NCBI RefSeq assembly: GCF_019456655.1
Contig: NZ_CP080332.1
Span: forward strand, 3,658,001-3,722,000
Direction: 5' to 3'
DNA length: 64,000 nt
From: Mycolicibacterium diernhoferi
GTDB taxonomy: Bacteria > Actinomycetota > Actinomycetes > Mycobacteriales > Mycobacteriaceae
The position numbers and the translations under genes were made by a program. Below are positions 44,510 through 53,679 of this stretch, one piece after another. Positions within the stretch are counted from its first letter, which is position 1. Each line of letters starts with the position of its first letter. The notes below the pieces were generated by a model that was given only the letters and a program-made list of their open reading frames with translations, made no database searches and was not told the origin of the DNA.

Positions 44510-46204
44510 GTGACCCAGGTCACTCATGTGGACGCAAAGGAAGTTGTGGTCATTAAGAACACGAGCTGGAGCCGCAGCCTCGCCGGGCAGTTCCTGGCGT
44601 TTCAGCTGGTGGTGGTCGCCATCGTGCTGATCGCGGTGGCGGCCGTCTCGGTGGCGCAGTCGACCAGCGAGTTCCGCGAGGTCCGCGGCCTGCGGATGAT
44701 CGCGGTGGCCGAGAACATGGCCTCGACGCCGATCGTGCGGGACCGGTACTCCGATCCGTTCGCGGACGAGTTCCTCGCGCCCGAGGTCGACCGGGCGGTG
44801 GCGCTGTCCGGCGCCAGCCTGGCCGAGATCCTCGGCCCGGACGGCACCGTGCGGGCCTCGTCCGACCCGGCCCGCATCGGGGCGCAGACCGACCTGGGTC
44901 CCAGCCGCGCCGACGAGGGCCGGGCCTGGTTCGGGGACGCCGAGGTGGACGGCATGCACAGTCTGATCGGGCAGGTGCCGATCCTGTCCAGCGACGGTGA
45001 CGTGCTGGCGGTCGCCTCGGTCAGCGAGGGCTATCCCTCGCTGTGGCAGTCCCTTGCCGGCGCCGGGGAACGCCTGGTGGTGTACCTGGGCCTGGGTGCG
45101 CTGCTGGGGATGGCGGCGTCCTGGCTGTTGTCGCGGCGCATCAAACGGCACACCCGCGGGCTGGAGGTCGCCGAGATCGCCGGCCTGGCCGATCATCGGG
45201 AAGCGTTGCTGCACAGCATCCGTGAGGGAGTGGTGGCGGTGAACCCGGATGGGGTGATCACGGTGCTCAACGACAGCGCCCAGGATCTGCTCGGGATCGG
45301 CGCCGACGCCGTGGGCCGGCGCGCCGACGAGGTCGGGCTGGAACAGGCCGTCGTGGACTTCCTGCTGTCCCAGGCGAACAACCCGAACGGAAACGGTGCC
45401 GACGAGAACGATGTGGTGATCGCCACCCGCAGCCGGGTGCTGGCACTGAATCGGCGCGCGGCCAACAGCCAGGGGCGGCGCATCGGTACCGTGACCACGA
45501 TGCGCGACAGCACCGAGTTGGCGGCCCTGCAGGCCCAGTTGTCCTCGCACCGCAGCGTCACCGACACCCTGCGGGCGCAGACCCACGAATTCGCCAATCA
45601 GTTGCACACCATCTCCGGGCTGGTCCAGCTCGGAGAGTTCGATGCGGTGCACGAGCTGGTCGGCACCCTGACCCGGCGCCGGGCAGAAATCAACGACGCT
45701 GTCACGCAACGGGTTTCCGACCCCGCGGTGGCCGCACTACTGATCGCGAAGACCTCGCTGGCCGGGGAGAGCGGGGTGACGTTGACCCTCGACGAGGACA
45801 GTCGGCTGCGCGCCCTGCCACCCGCCCTGGCCACCGATGTGATCACCGTGCTGGGCAATCTGATCGACAATGCCGTGGACGCCTCGGTGGGTTCGGCGTC
45901 CGCTCGGGTGACCGTCCGGATCGAGGACACCGACGGTCTGCTGATCGCGGTGACCGATTCGGGTCCCGGTGTGCCGCTGGCGCTTCGGGAATCGGTGTTC
46001 GCCCGCGGGGTGACCTCCAAACCCGACGGCGCCGGCGGGCCCGCGGAGAAGCGAGGGATCGGGCTGGCGCTCGTACGGCTGGTGACCGCCCAGCACGGCG
46101 GGCACGCGCAGATCGGTGACGCCCCCGGCGGCGGCGCGTCGTTCGTGGTGCGGCTACCGGCATCAGCTTTGGCCACGGGGGCACTGGGGGCGCCCCGTGC
46201 GTGA
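44510..46204 (+). CDS. CitA/DcuS-type sensor histidine kinase
   Basis: A 564-residue kinase: membrane helix at about 28-50, an extracytoplasmic PAS-like sensor (about 51-187), second helix 188-208, a cytosolic PAS domain (AVNPDGVITVLNDSAQDLLG), then the kinase core. The phospho-acceptor is H359 in RAQTHEFANQLHTISG, the Citrate/Dcu-type box, followed by NLIDNAVDAS and DSGPGVP, GIGLALV. The start is GTG at 44510; GTG at 44546 with AAGGAAG upstream is an alternative. It is divergent from tctC and overlaps its regulator by 8 bp, so it probably controls carboxylate uptake. Confidence 0.92.
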   Translation: MTQVTHVDAKEVVVIKNTSWSRSLAGQFLAFQLVVVAIVLIAVAAVSVAQSTSEFREVRGLRMIAVAENMASTPIVRDRYSDPFADEFLAPEVDRAVALSGASLAEILGPDGTVRASSDPARIGAQTDLGPSRADEGRAWFGDAEVDGMHSLIGQVPILSSDGDVLAVASVSEGYPSLWQSLAGAGERLVVYLGLGALLGMAASWLLSRRIKRHTRGLEVAEIAGLADHREALLHSIREGVVAVNPDGVITVLNDSAQDLLGIGADAVGRRADEVGLEQAVVDFLLSQANNPNGNGADENDVVIATRSRVLALNRRAANSQGRRIGTVTTMRDSTELAALQAQLSSHRSVTDTLRAQTHEFANQLHTISGLVQLGEFDAVHELVGTLTRRRAEINDAVTQRVSDPAVAALLIAKTSLAGESGVTLTLDEDSRLRALPPALATDVITVLGNLIDNAVDASVGSASARVTVRIEDTDGLLIAVTDSGPGVPLALRESVFARGVTSKPDGAGGPAEKRGIGLALVRLVTAQHGGHAQIGDAPGGGASFVVRLPASALATGALGAPRA

Positions 46205-46865
46205 GGTGCTGATCGTCGACGACGATTTCATGGTGGCCGAGATCCACCGGCGGTTCGTCGAACGCATCGAGGGCTTTGATCCGGTCGCGGTGGCGCGCAC
46301 CGGCGCCGAGGCGCTCTCCGCCGCACAGGAGCACCAGCCGGACCTGATCCTGCTGGATGTGTACCTGCCCGATATGACGGGCCTGGATGTGCTGCACCGG
46401 CTTCGGGCCGAGGGAGATCATGTCGGCGTCATCATGATCACCGCGGCCCGCGAGCTGGACACCGTCCGCGGGGCACTGGATGGCGGCGCGGCCGATTACC
46501 TGATCAAGCCCTTCGAGTTCGCCCAGTTGCAGGCCAAGCTGGCCGCCTTCGCCGCCCGGGCGGATGCGTTGGCCGCCGACGGCGGCGCCGACCAGTCGAT
46601 GATCGACGCCCTGTTCGGCGGCCCGGCCGCGGCCCCCACGGCGGAGGCACTGCCCAAGGGGCTCGGCGCGGAGACCGGACGGCTGGTCCTGGAGGCGGTC
46701 GGCCGGGCCCAGGAGGTCTCCGCGGCCGAATGCGCAGACCTGGTCGGGATCTCCCGGGTCAGCGCCCGCCGCTACCTGGAGCACTATCTCGCCGCCGGCC
46801 TGCTGGAACTGCGTCTGCAGTACGGCGCGGGCCGCCCGGAGCGCCGTTACCGCCCGGCCGGGTGA
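46197..46865 (+). CDS. CitB/DcuR-type response regulator
   Basis: A 222-residue regulator with a receiver domain (VLIVDDDFMVAEIHRRFV; phospho-acceptor D54 in LILLDVYLP; Lys in LIKPFEFAQ) and a C-terminal helix-turn-helix of the CitB type (ECADLVGISRVSARRYLEHY). GTG at 46197 overlaps the kinase stop. The CitA/CitB pairing and divergent tctCBA make the transporter its most likely target. Confidence 0.92.
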   Translation: MREVLIVDDDFMVAEIHRRFVERIEGFDPVAVARTGAEALSAAQEHQPDLILLDVYLPDMTGLDVLHRLRAEGDHVGVIMITAARELDTVRGALDGGAADYLIKPFEFAQLQAKLAAFAARADALAADGGADQSMIDALFGGPAAAPTAEALPKGLGAETGRLVLEAVGRAQEVSAAECADLVGISRVSARRYLEHYLAAGLLELRLQYGAGRPERRYRPAG

Positions 46866-46921
46866 CCGCCCGCATCCCGGATAACGGGATGCCACTCGCG
46901 ACGGTGTGCCAAGATCCGCGG

Positions 46922-48157
46922 ATGACGACCGCTACCCGGTACGCCCTCGCCATGCTGACGACCCTCTCCCTGCTGGCGGGATGCTCGGCCGCCGACGAAC
47001 CGCAGAACCCGGCGCGCCCGGATTCCGCCGCGGCCGACACGGTGTCGCGGATCGTCGAGGACGCGATGGAACGCGGCCACCTCAAGGCCGTCATCATCCG
47101 GGTCACCGAGGACGGCCGGGAGGTGCTGACCCGGGCGTTCGGCGAGTCCATGACGGGTGTGCCGGCCACCCCCGCCATGCACTTCCGCAACGGTGCGGTC
47201 GCGATCTCCTATGTCGCCACCCTGCTGCTGAAACTGGTCGAGCAGAACACAGTCCACCTCGACGACAAGCTGTCGACCTGGCTGCCCGACACCCCGCACG
47301 CCGATCAGGTGACGCTCGGCCAGCTCGCCCAGATGACCTCCGGGTACGCCGACTTCGTGATCGGAAACGAGGAGTTCCAGAAGGCCTACTACGCCAATCC
47401 TTTCCGGCAATGGGAACCCGAAGAGCTGCTGAGCTTCGCAACATCCAAGCCGTTGTACTACCCGCCGGGCACCAACTGGAACTATGCCCACACCAATTAC
47501 GTGCTGCTCGGGTTGGCGCTGGAGAAGGCCACCGGACGCGATATGCCCGACCTGCTCACCGACGAGGTGCTCGGACCGCTGGGGCTGACCAACACCGCCA
47601 ACTCCTATACCGCCGAGATCCCGACGCCCACGTTGCACGCATTCACCTCGGAGCGCCGGGAATCCCTCGGCATCCCCAGCGGGACAGAGTTTTACGAGGA
47701 GTCCACCTACTGGAACCCGTCCTGGACGATCACCAACGGCGCCATTCAGACGACGAACATCCACGATATGGCGGCCACTGCCGCCGCGATCGGTTCCGGC
47801 GCGCTGCTGTCCAGCGAGTCCTACCAGAAGATGATCGCGCCGGACCTGCGCGGAAAGACATCGGCCCAGCCGGGCTGCCCCACCTGCGCACCGCAGACCG
47901 TGTTCTACACCTACGGGATCGGCATCGTCCGCTCAGGTTACTGGCTGCTGCAGAATCCGTTGTTCGCCGGGCAGGCGGGCGTCGCGGCGTACCTGCCCGC
48001 CAAGAAGCTTGCCGTCGCCATCGCGGTCACCTACCTGCCGGAGGCGTTCGATGACGCCGGCAACTACCCCAACGAGGCCGACACGTTGTTCCGCAGGATC
48101 GGCGCCGAACTGGCCCCCGAGGACGCTCCCCCGACACCACCGGGCTCGCCCGGGTAG
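46922..48157 (+). CDS. Beta-lactamase-fold lipoprotein lacking the catalytic residues
   Basis: A 411-residue lipoprotein with lipobox LLAGC (Cys21). The body follows the class C beta-lactamase/esterase family: DDKLSTWLPD, LGQLAQMTSGYADF, YYPPGTNWNYAHTNYVLLGLALEKATG. At the SxxK site, where active members read GSVTK, this protein reads GAVAI (91-95), so both Ser and Lys are lost. The YxN site reads YAH, and no HxG or KTG motif is seen near FAGQAG. The fold is kept and the frame is intact, so it is probably a binding protein or pseudoenzyme, not a hydrolase. It lies 57 bp after the regulator gene. Confidence 0.75.
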   Translation: MTTATRYALAMLTTLSLLAGCSAADEPQNPARPDSAAADTVSRIVEDAMERGHLKAVIIRVTEDGREVLTRAFGESMTGVPATPAMHFRNGAVAISYVATLLLKLVEQNTVHLDDKLSTWLPDTPHADQVTLGQLAQMTSGYADFVIGNEEFQKAYYANPFRQWEPEELLSFATSKPLYYPPGTNWNYAHTNYVLLGLALEKATGRDMPDLLTDEVLGPLGLTNTANSYTAEIPTPTLHAFTSERRESLGIPSGTEFYEESTYWNPSWTITNGAIQTTNIHDMAATAAAIGSGALLSSESYQKMIAPDLRGKTSAQPGCPTCAPQTVFYTYGIGIVRSGYWLLQNPLFAGQAGVAAYLPAKKLAVAIAVTYLPEAFDDAGNYPNEADTLFRRIGAELAPEDAPPTPPGSPG

Positions 48158-48166
48158 GTTTGTCCG

Positions 48167-48895
48167 GTGGCGCCGAGAGTCCTGTTCCTCTACAACGATC
48201 CGATCGCCCCCGAAGCCATGCTCGGCGAGGCGTTCACCGACGCGGGATATGACGTGAGCACCTTCGAGGTGGTACCGGCGTCGCGCGTCGGTGACCCGGC
48301 GTTCGACGTACACTTTCCCGACCCGACGCACTATGACGTCATCGTTCCGCTGGGCGCACGCTGGTCGGTGTACGACGACGCGCTGCGCTCCACCTGGGTC
48401 GGCGCGCAGACCCGGATGATGCTCGCCGCCGCGGACGCCGGTGTGCCGACGCTCGGTGTCTGCTTCGGCGGCCAACTACTGGCCCAGGCCTTCGGCGGCA
48501 GTGTTCAGCGCTCCGATGCACCCGAAATCGGTTGGTATGAGGTTGAATCCGATCAGCCCGAGCTGATCCCGCCGGGGCCCTGGTTCGAATGGCATTTCGA
48601 CCGGTGGACCGCCCCGGCGGGCGCCATCGAGGTCGCCCGTACCCAGGGTGCGGCACAGGCTTTCGCGCTCGGCCGGGCGGTGGCCCTGCAGTTCCATCCC
48701 GAACTCGACCCCGCCCTGCTCGAACTCTGGCTCGAGGACGACCTGGAGGCCGGGGAGGCCGCCATGATCGGTCGTACCCATGACGAACTGCGTTCGGCCA
48801 CCGCGCAACTGCACGACGACGCGGCGCGGCGCATCCGGCATCTGGTACACGGATTCCTGGCCTACACAGCCCGTCCGCCGTGCCCCAGTTCGTGA
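48167..48895 (+). CDS. Class I glutamine amidotransferase-like protein
   Basis: A 242-residue single-domain GATase. The nucleophile is C99 in LGVCFGGQLLAQAFG; the His-Glu pair is H177/E179 in ALQFHPELD. It is of the GMP-synthase-like stand-alone type with unknown amino acceptor. GTG at 48167 is the start. Its last 34 bp overlap the convergent epimerase gene. Confidence 0.85.
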   Translation: MAPRVLFLYNDPIAPEAMLGEAFTDAGYDVSTFEVVPASRVGDPAFDVHFPDPTHYDVIVPLGARWSVYDDALRSTWVGAQTRMMLAAADAGVPTLGVCFGGQLLAQAFGGSVQRSDAPEIGWYEVESDQPELIPPGPWFEWHFDRWTAPAGAIEVARTQGAAQAFALGRAVALQFHPELDPALLELWLEDDLEAGEAAMIGRTHDELRSATAQLHDDAARRIRHLVHGFLAYTARPPCPSS

Positions 48896-50214
48896 GCCAG
48901 CGCGGCCTCGATCTGCGGGCGGCGGAAAGTATGACCACGTCCCTGTAGCTTGGCCGGCACCACCCGCTGATCGGCTTCGGCAAGTTCTTGTGCGCCTTGG
49001 GAACCCAGCAGCAGCCGGGGACCGAAGGACGGCACCGGCAACTTCGCCGGGCGGCGCAGCACCCGGCCGAGCGCCGCGGTGTACTCGGTGTTGCGCACCG
49101 GTTCCGGCGCCACCGCGTTCACCGGGCCGGTCAGCCGGCTGTCGTAGAGCCCGCGGTGGTAGACGTCGAGCAGATCATCCAGGCCGATCCAGGCCAGCCA
49201 CTGGTCGCCACTGCCCAATCGGCCGCCCAGTCCGGCGGCGAACAGCGGGCGCAACAACCGCAGGGTGCCGCCGCGCGCCGATTGCACGACGCCGGTCCGC
49301 ACCTTGACCACGCGCAGCCCGCCGGCCACGGCGGGTTCGGTCGCGGCCTCCCAGTCCGCGACCACATCGGCCAGGAATCCCTCACCCCGGGTGGCGTCCT
49401 CGGTGAGCAGCGAATCGCCCCGCTCGTAGCCGTAGTACCCGATCGCCGAGGCGCTGATGAACACGCTCGGACCGCCTGCCCCGCGCGCGGCGACCTCGGC
49501 CAGCGCCCGGGTGGGCTCGATGCGGCTGTCCCGGATGGCCGCCCGGTGCGCGTCGGTGAACCGCCCCGCGATCGACGCACCGGCAAGATGCACGACGGCG
49601 TCCACCCCGGCCAGCAGATCGGGCGCCGGATTCCGGGGATCCCATTGCCGCTCATCGGCATTCACGGGCGGCCGGCGCACCAGCCGGATGATGCGGTGGC
49701 CGCCGGTGCTCAGGAACGCGGTCAACGCATCCCCGACCAGGCCACTGGCGCCGGTCACCGCGACCACCATCGGTGACAGGCCCGCCGCTCGATGCGCGGC
49801 CAGGTCCTGTGCCAGCTGGGTGTGCCGGTAGTCGAACATGGGGCGCAGCGCCGCAGCCGGGACGACGGCGTCGATGCGGTCGTACAACCGGGTGCCGGTG
49901 CCCGCTTCGGTGAACTCGTGGGTGTGGGTCCAGGTGCCGATCACCCGGGCCGGCCAGGAACTGGGCCCGTCCGTGGACAAGGTGTCGACGAACCGGTGTG
50001 GCGGATCGAATTCCCCCGGCTGGTGCGCCGCCACCCAGCGCAGCCCGCCGGGCAGTCCGAGCACCGCTCGGCCGTCGGCCAGATTGTCGGCCTCGGCGAT
50101 CACCTTCATCGGCTGCCAGGGCGGCACCAGGCGGCGCATCGCACCGGGCCTGGTGTGCCAGGCGAAGACCTCGTCGAGCGGATGGCCGATGACGCCCGTG
50201 TATTCGATGCCCAT
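48862..50214 (-). CDS. TIGR01777 family epimerase with SRPBCC N-terminal domain
   Basis: A 450-residue two-domain protein. Residues 1-145 are an SRPBCC (cyclase/dehydrase-type) domain (IGHPLDEVFAWHTRPGAMRRL). From about 150, an NAD(P)-binding Rossmann fold begins with AVTGASGLVGDALTAFL, followed by DAVVHLAGASIAGRF, SASAIGYYG and the C-terminal DUF1731 end. It corresponds, as I recall, to M. tuberculosis Rv2216. The substrate is unknown. The start is ATG at 50214. Confidence 0.88.
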   Translation of the reverse strand: MGIEYTGVIGHPLDEVFAWHTRPGAMRRLVPPWQPMKVIAEADNLADGRAVLGLPGGLRWVAAHQPGEFDPPHRFVDTLSTDGPSSWPARVIGTWTHTHEFTEAGTGTRLYDRIDAVVPAAALRPMFDYRHTQLAQDLAAHRAAGLSPMVVAVTGASGLVGDALTAFLSTGGHRIIRLVRRPPVNADERQWDPRNPAPDLLAGVDAVVHLAGASIAGRFTDAHRAAIRDSRIEPTRALAEVAARGAGGPSVFISASAIGYYGYERGDSLLTEDATRGEGFLADVVADWEAATEPAVAGGLRVVKVRTGVVQSARGGTLRLLRPLFAAGLGGRLGSGDQWLAWIGLDDLLDVYHRGLYDSRLTGPVNAVAPEPVRNTEYTAALGRVLRRPAKLPVPSFGPRLLLGSQGAQELAEADQRVVPAKLQGRGHTFRRPQIEAALAHELGHGGRAV

Positions 50215-50292
50215 GCGTGATTGCTCCCCTCCGCGCCGGGGTACCCCCGGGTCGTATCGCAGAAACTGGCCGAAAGACCGGACCGAACTCCC

Positions 50293-50979
50293 ATGCCCAG
50301 ACGCCACCGTGGTGGCCATGCCATCAGTTTCCAGAATCGCCGGGCCGCCGGCCGGGCGCTGGCCGGCGAGTTGTCGCATCTGGAAGGCGAACCCGGGTTG
50401 ACGGTCCTGGGGCTGGCGCGCGGGGGCGTCCCGATCGGCTGGGAGGTGGCGGCCGCGCTGAACGCCCCGCTGGACGCGTTCCTGGTCCGCAAGCTCGGCG
50501 TGCCGGGCTGGCCCGAGCTCGCGATGGGGGCGCTCACCACCGGTGGCACCCTGGTCCGCAATGACGAGGTGGTCCGCAACCTGGACGTCACCGAGGAACA
50601 ACTGCGGCAGACGATCGAGCGGGAATCTGCGGAACTACAGCGCCGCGAGGCGGCGTACCGCGGGGATCGCCCGGCTCCGGAGGTCCGCGGGCGCACCGTG
50701 ATTCTGGTCGACGACGGGATCGCCACCGGCGCCAGCATGCTGGCAGCGGTACGGGCGGTGCGCCGAGCCGGTGCGGCGCGGGTGGTGGTCGCGGTGCCGG
50801 TGGGCGCCGCGGCGGCATGCCGCCGGATCGGTGCAGAGTCCGATGAGCTGGTCTGCATCAGCACACCGGCGGACTTCCAGGCGGTCGGGCAGGTGTACGA
50901 GGACTTCACCCAGACCACCGATGCGGAGGTCTGCGCGCTGCTCGCCGATCAGCCCCGGCACGCGGAGCCGGACAGCTAG
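50293..50979 (+). CDS. Phosphoribosyltransferase-like protein (Rv2143 type)
   Basis: A 228-residue type I PRTase fold protein. The PRPP loop is VILVDDGIATGAS (136-148). Other features are FQNRRAAGRALA near the start, GLARGGVPIGWEVAAAL and VRKLGVPGWPELAMGA. No purine-base hood is recognisable, so the base or substrate is unknown. In M. tuberculosis a similar gene (Rv2143) stands at the edge of the wag31-ftsZ region, as here. It overlaps the convergent next gene by 4 bp. Confidence 0.82.
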   Translation: MPRRHRGGHAISFQNRRAAGRALAGELSHLEGEPGLTVLGLARGGVPIGWEVAAALNAPLDAFLVRKLGVPGWPELAMGALTTGGTLVRNDEVVRNLDVTEEQLRQTIERESAELQRREAAYRGDRPAPEVRGRTVILVDDGIATGASMLAAVRAVRRAGAARVVVAVPVGAAAACRRIGAESDELVCISTPADFQAVGQVYEDFTQTTDAEVCALLADQPRHAEPDS

Positions 50980-51461
50980 TCCTTGGCCGGGGTGTCCTTG
51001 GCCGGGACGTCCTCGGACGGCACCTCGGGATCCGGTGAGATCTCCACCGCGCCACCCGCGTCCTCGTCCGTATCGGAGCCGTCGGCACCGGGATCGGTCA
51101 CATCGACATCGACGGCTTGCTCCGCTTCGGTTTCCGGTTCGGCCACCGGCCCGGCACCTGATTCGGGCTCGGCCTCGGACTCCGGCACGGTTTCGTCCAA
51201 CTCCGTCACCGGTTCGTCCGGGTAGTCGTGCACCTCGTGCTGATCATGCGCGCCGGCCTCGTCGCCTTCTGCGTCGTCGGTTGCGGCCGCGCCGGCGTCG
51301 CCGCCGTCACGACGGGAACGCAGCGCATCGGCGATGAGCAACAGCACACCGATGACGCTGGCGCCGATGCACACCCAGGCAATCAACTCGTTGCTGGTGA
51401 CGACGGCGGCCACCAGTGCGGTCAGACCGATGACGGCGAGGACGAGCGCGATGATCAGCAT
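50976..51461 (-). CDS. Membrane protein with acidic tail (Rv2144c position)
   Basis: A 161-residue protein with two N-terminal membrane helices (LIIALVLAVIGLTALVAAV; LIAWVCIGASVIGVLLL), a basic turn (RSRRDGG) and a long Asp/Glu/Ala/Pro-rich cytosolic tail that is probably disordered. The position between the PRTase gene and wag31 matches Rv2144c. It lies 28 bp after wag31. Function is unknown. Confidence 0.72.
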   Translation of the reverse strand: MLIIALVLAVIGLTALVAAVVTSNELIAWVCIGASVIGVLLLIADALRSRRDGGDAGAAATDDAEGDEAGAHDQHEVHDYPDEPVTELDETVPESEAEPESGAGPVAEPETEAEQAVDVDVTDPGADGSDTDEDAGGAVEISPDPEVPSEDVPAKDTPAKD

Positions 51462-51489
51462 GGATCGTATTCAGCCGAGGTACGGGCCG

Positions 51490-52311
51490 TCAGTTGCTGC
51501 CGCGGTTGAACTGATTGAAACCGCCGCCCTCGTTGCCCGCCGAGGAGTCGACCGGCGCGGCGGAACCGCGCTGGCCCAGCTCTTCGAGCTGAGACTCCAG
51601 GTAGGTCTTGAGGCGGGTGCGGTACTCGCGCTCGAAGGTGCGCAGCTGTTCCAGGCGACCTTCCAGCACGGTGCGCTGCTGGTTGATGGTGCCCATGATC
51701 TCCGAGTGCTTGCGCTCGGCGTCGGCCTGCAGTGCGTCGGCCTTCTCCTGCGCCTGACGCAGCTGCGTCTCGGAGCGGGTCTGGGCGTCGGACAGCAGCG
51801 CGTCGGCCTTGGCGCGTGCCTCGGCGACCGTGGTCTCCGCGGTCTGCCGGGCCTCGCCGACCATGGCGTCCGCCTGGGCGCGCGCGTCGGCGAGCAGCTT
51901 GTCGGACTCGGCCTTCGCGGTGCTGGTCAGGCGGTCCGCGGTGTCCTGGGCCAGGCTGAGCACCTTGGCGGCCCGCAGATGCGAATCCTCGGACACCGGT
52001 GCGGCCGCGGCGACAGGCTGCGGGGCCTCGTACACGGGCTGAGCCGGCTCGGGCTCGGGCTCGGGCTGCGGCGCCTGGTAGGGGGGAATGGTCTGCGTCG
52101 CGGCGACGCCTCCCCCGGAGCGCGCACCGGCGAGCTCCGAATCGAGCTCGGACACGCGCTGACGCAGGTCGGCGTTCTCCTCGATGAGCCTGGTCAGCTC
52201 GTTCTCGACCAGGTCGAGGAAGGCGTCTACCTCGTCCTCGTTGTAGCCGCGCTTGCCGATCGGCGGCTTACTGAAAGCGACGTTGTGAACGTCGGCTGGA
52301 GTGAGCGGCAT
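51490..52311 (-). CDS. wag31: Wag31/DivIVA polar growth scaffold
   Basis: A 273-residue coiled-coil protein that marks the cell poles and directs peptidoglycan synthesis there. The N-terminal DivIVA lipid-binding domain reads [16 protein letters not shown] and [19 protein letters not shown] disordered linker follows with a candidate PknA site (ATQTIPPY) and Pro/Glu repeats, then a long coiled coil (about 120-250) with the conserved end [18 protein letters not shown]. The ATG at 52311 fits the family; the frame is open 25 codons further up. Confidence 0.97.
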   Translation of the reverse strand: MPLTPADVHNVAFSKPPIGKRGYNEDEVDAFLDLVENELTRLIEENADLRQRVSELDSELAGARSGGGVAATQTIPPYQAPQPEPEPEPAQPVYEAPQPVAAAAPVSEDSHLRAAKVLSLAQDTADRLTSTAKAESDKLLADARAQADAMVGEARQTAETTVAEARAKADALLSDAQTRSETQLRQAQEKADALQADAERKHSEIMGTINQQRTVLEGRLEQLRTFEREYRTRLKTYLESQLEELGQRGSAAPVDSSAGNEGGGFNQFNRGSN

Positions 52312-52521
52312 TGTCTGCCCCCTTGAGTCTGGACCGTCAACCGGTTTCGAAGTGTAGAGCGTCAGTAGGAAGTAACTGGCGTCCATCCTGTCACAGCAGA
52401 CTCTACGGTTGCAGAGGAGGTTCGTAATTAAGAATGAATTTCAATGTTCTCGTTACCTGCGCCGAACGCCTCACGGCTGCGTCTCACCCGGCTCTGAGCA
52501 CCGGATTCACCGGGAAAACCG

Positions 52522-52818
52522 TCAGCTGAGAGCGCTCGCGGCGGCCCCGAAGGCCAGCTGCATGCCGATGAAGGCGAGCAGCAACAACACCATGATCGAC
52601 AGATCGAATCGCACTGCACCGATGGTCAGCTGCGGGATGATCCGGCGCAACAGCTTCACCGGGGGGTCGGTGACGGTGAAGATCAGCTCCAGCACCACCA
52701 CCGTCGCGCCCCTGGGTTGCCAGTCGCGACTGAACGAGCGGATGAACTCGACGACCACCCGGGCGATGAGCAGCAGCCAGAAGACGAACAGCACAAAACC
52801 CAGGATTTGGAAGACCAT
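52522..52818 (-). CDS. YggT-family membrane protein (Rv2146c position)
   Basis: A 98-residue protein with two membrane helices (FQILGFVLFVFWLLLIARVV; LSIMVLLLLAFIGMQLAF) and the YggT middle segment VTDPPVKLLRRIIPQ. It has a conserved place between wag31 and sepF in actinobacteria. The start ATG at 52818 is used. The 210-bp gap to wag31 should hold the wag31 promoter. Confidence 0.88.
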   Translation of the reverse strand: MVFQILGFVLFVFWLLLIARVVVEFIRSFSRDWQPRGATVVVLELIFTVTDPPVKLLRRIIPQLTIGAVRFDLSIMVLLLLAFIGMQLAFGAAASALS

Positions 52819-52958
52819 CGACAACTGAGCCGACCTCACTACTGCTGATTCAGCGGGCAGGTACCAGACAGGTACGGGGAACATTCGAGCAAACGGGTCG
52901 GACGGGCCGACCCTGGACCTCAGCCTACCTGGCAGGCCGAAGGGGCTCGGGTGGCCCG

Positions 52959-53615
52959 TTACTGGTAGGAGTAGAACCCGGCCTCGGCGATCCGGCGACG
53001 CTCCTCGGCGCTGACGTCGATGTCGGCGGGCGAGAGCAGGAAGACCTTGGTGGCGACCTTGTCGAAGGAGCCGCGCAGCGCGAAGGCCAGGCCGGCGGCG
53101 AAGTCGACCAGACGCTTGGCGTCGGCGTTGTCCATCGACACCAGGTCCATGATCACCGGGGTGCCGTCGCGGAAGCGCTCACCGATGGTGCGGGCCTCGC
53201 TGTAGTCCTTGGGGCGCAGCGTGGTGATCTTGGCCAACGGGCTGCCCTCCTCGAAGAGCGCCGCCATCCGGCGGGGCTCCATCGCGAGCGCACTCGCGCC
53301 ACGGGTCGGCGCCGCGAAACGCGGCGCCGGACGGTCGAACTCGGGACGGGGTCCGCGCAGCCGGCCCTCGAACCGGGGCGCGTCGCCGTAGCCGCCGCGG
53401 TAGGCGCCGGGAAGATCGTCGTACTCGCGGGCGGGCATGCGGTCGTCGAAGGCGCGCGGCTCCGGGCGGCCATAGCCGTCTTCCTCGAAGCGCTCCTCGG
53501 CGGCGCGGCGCGGATAACCGCCACGCGCCGAACGTTCGTCGTCGTAGTACTCGTCGTCGTAATCGTCCATCGGCGCCATACCGAAGTAGGCCTTGACCTT
53601 GTGCAGAGTGCTCAT
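52959..53615 (-). CDS. sepF: SepF cell-division protein
   Basis: A 218-residue FtsZ-binding protein and membrane anchor of the Z ring. The N-terminal amphipathic segment is [25 protein letters not shown] disordered Arg/Asp/Tyr-rich linker follows, then the C-terminal DUF552 domain ([50 protein letters not shown]). Mycobacteria lack FtsA and depend on SepF. The layout and neighbours match the family. Confidence 0.95.
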   Translation of the reverse strand: MSTLHKVKAYFGMAPMDDYDDEYYDDERSARGGYPRRAAEERFEEDGYGRPEPRAFDDRMPAREYDDLPGAYRGGYGDAPRFEGRLRGPRPEFDRPAPRFAAPTRGASALAMEPRRMAALFEEGSPLAKITTLRPKDYSEARTIGERFRDGTPVIMDLVSMDNADAKRLVDFAAGLAFALRGSFDKVATKVFLLSPADIDVSAEERRRIAEAGFYSYQ

Positions 53616-53679
53616 CGCCTGCCCCTTTAACGACTTGTGACTGTGTTGTTTGTGATGAAGATGTGACTGGAGTGACTAC

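Noticed and set aside
44471..45709. A 412-codon minus-strand frame opposite the CitA-like kinase
   Set aside because: The kinase frame has all catalytic boxes; the antisense frame is His/Gln/Gly-rich shadow sequence.
51000..52300. Glu/Asp- and Pro-rich codon repeats in the Rv2144c-like and wag31 genes as possible DNA repeats
   Set aside because: They are low-complexity coding for disordered tails; no true tandem DNA repeat unit is kept.
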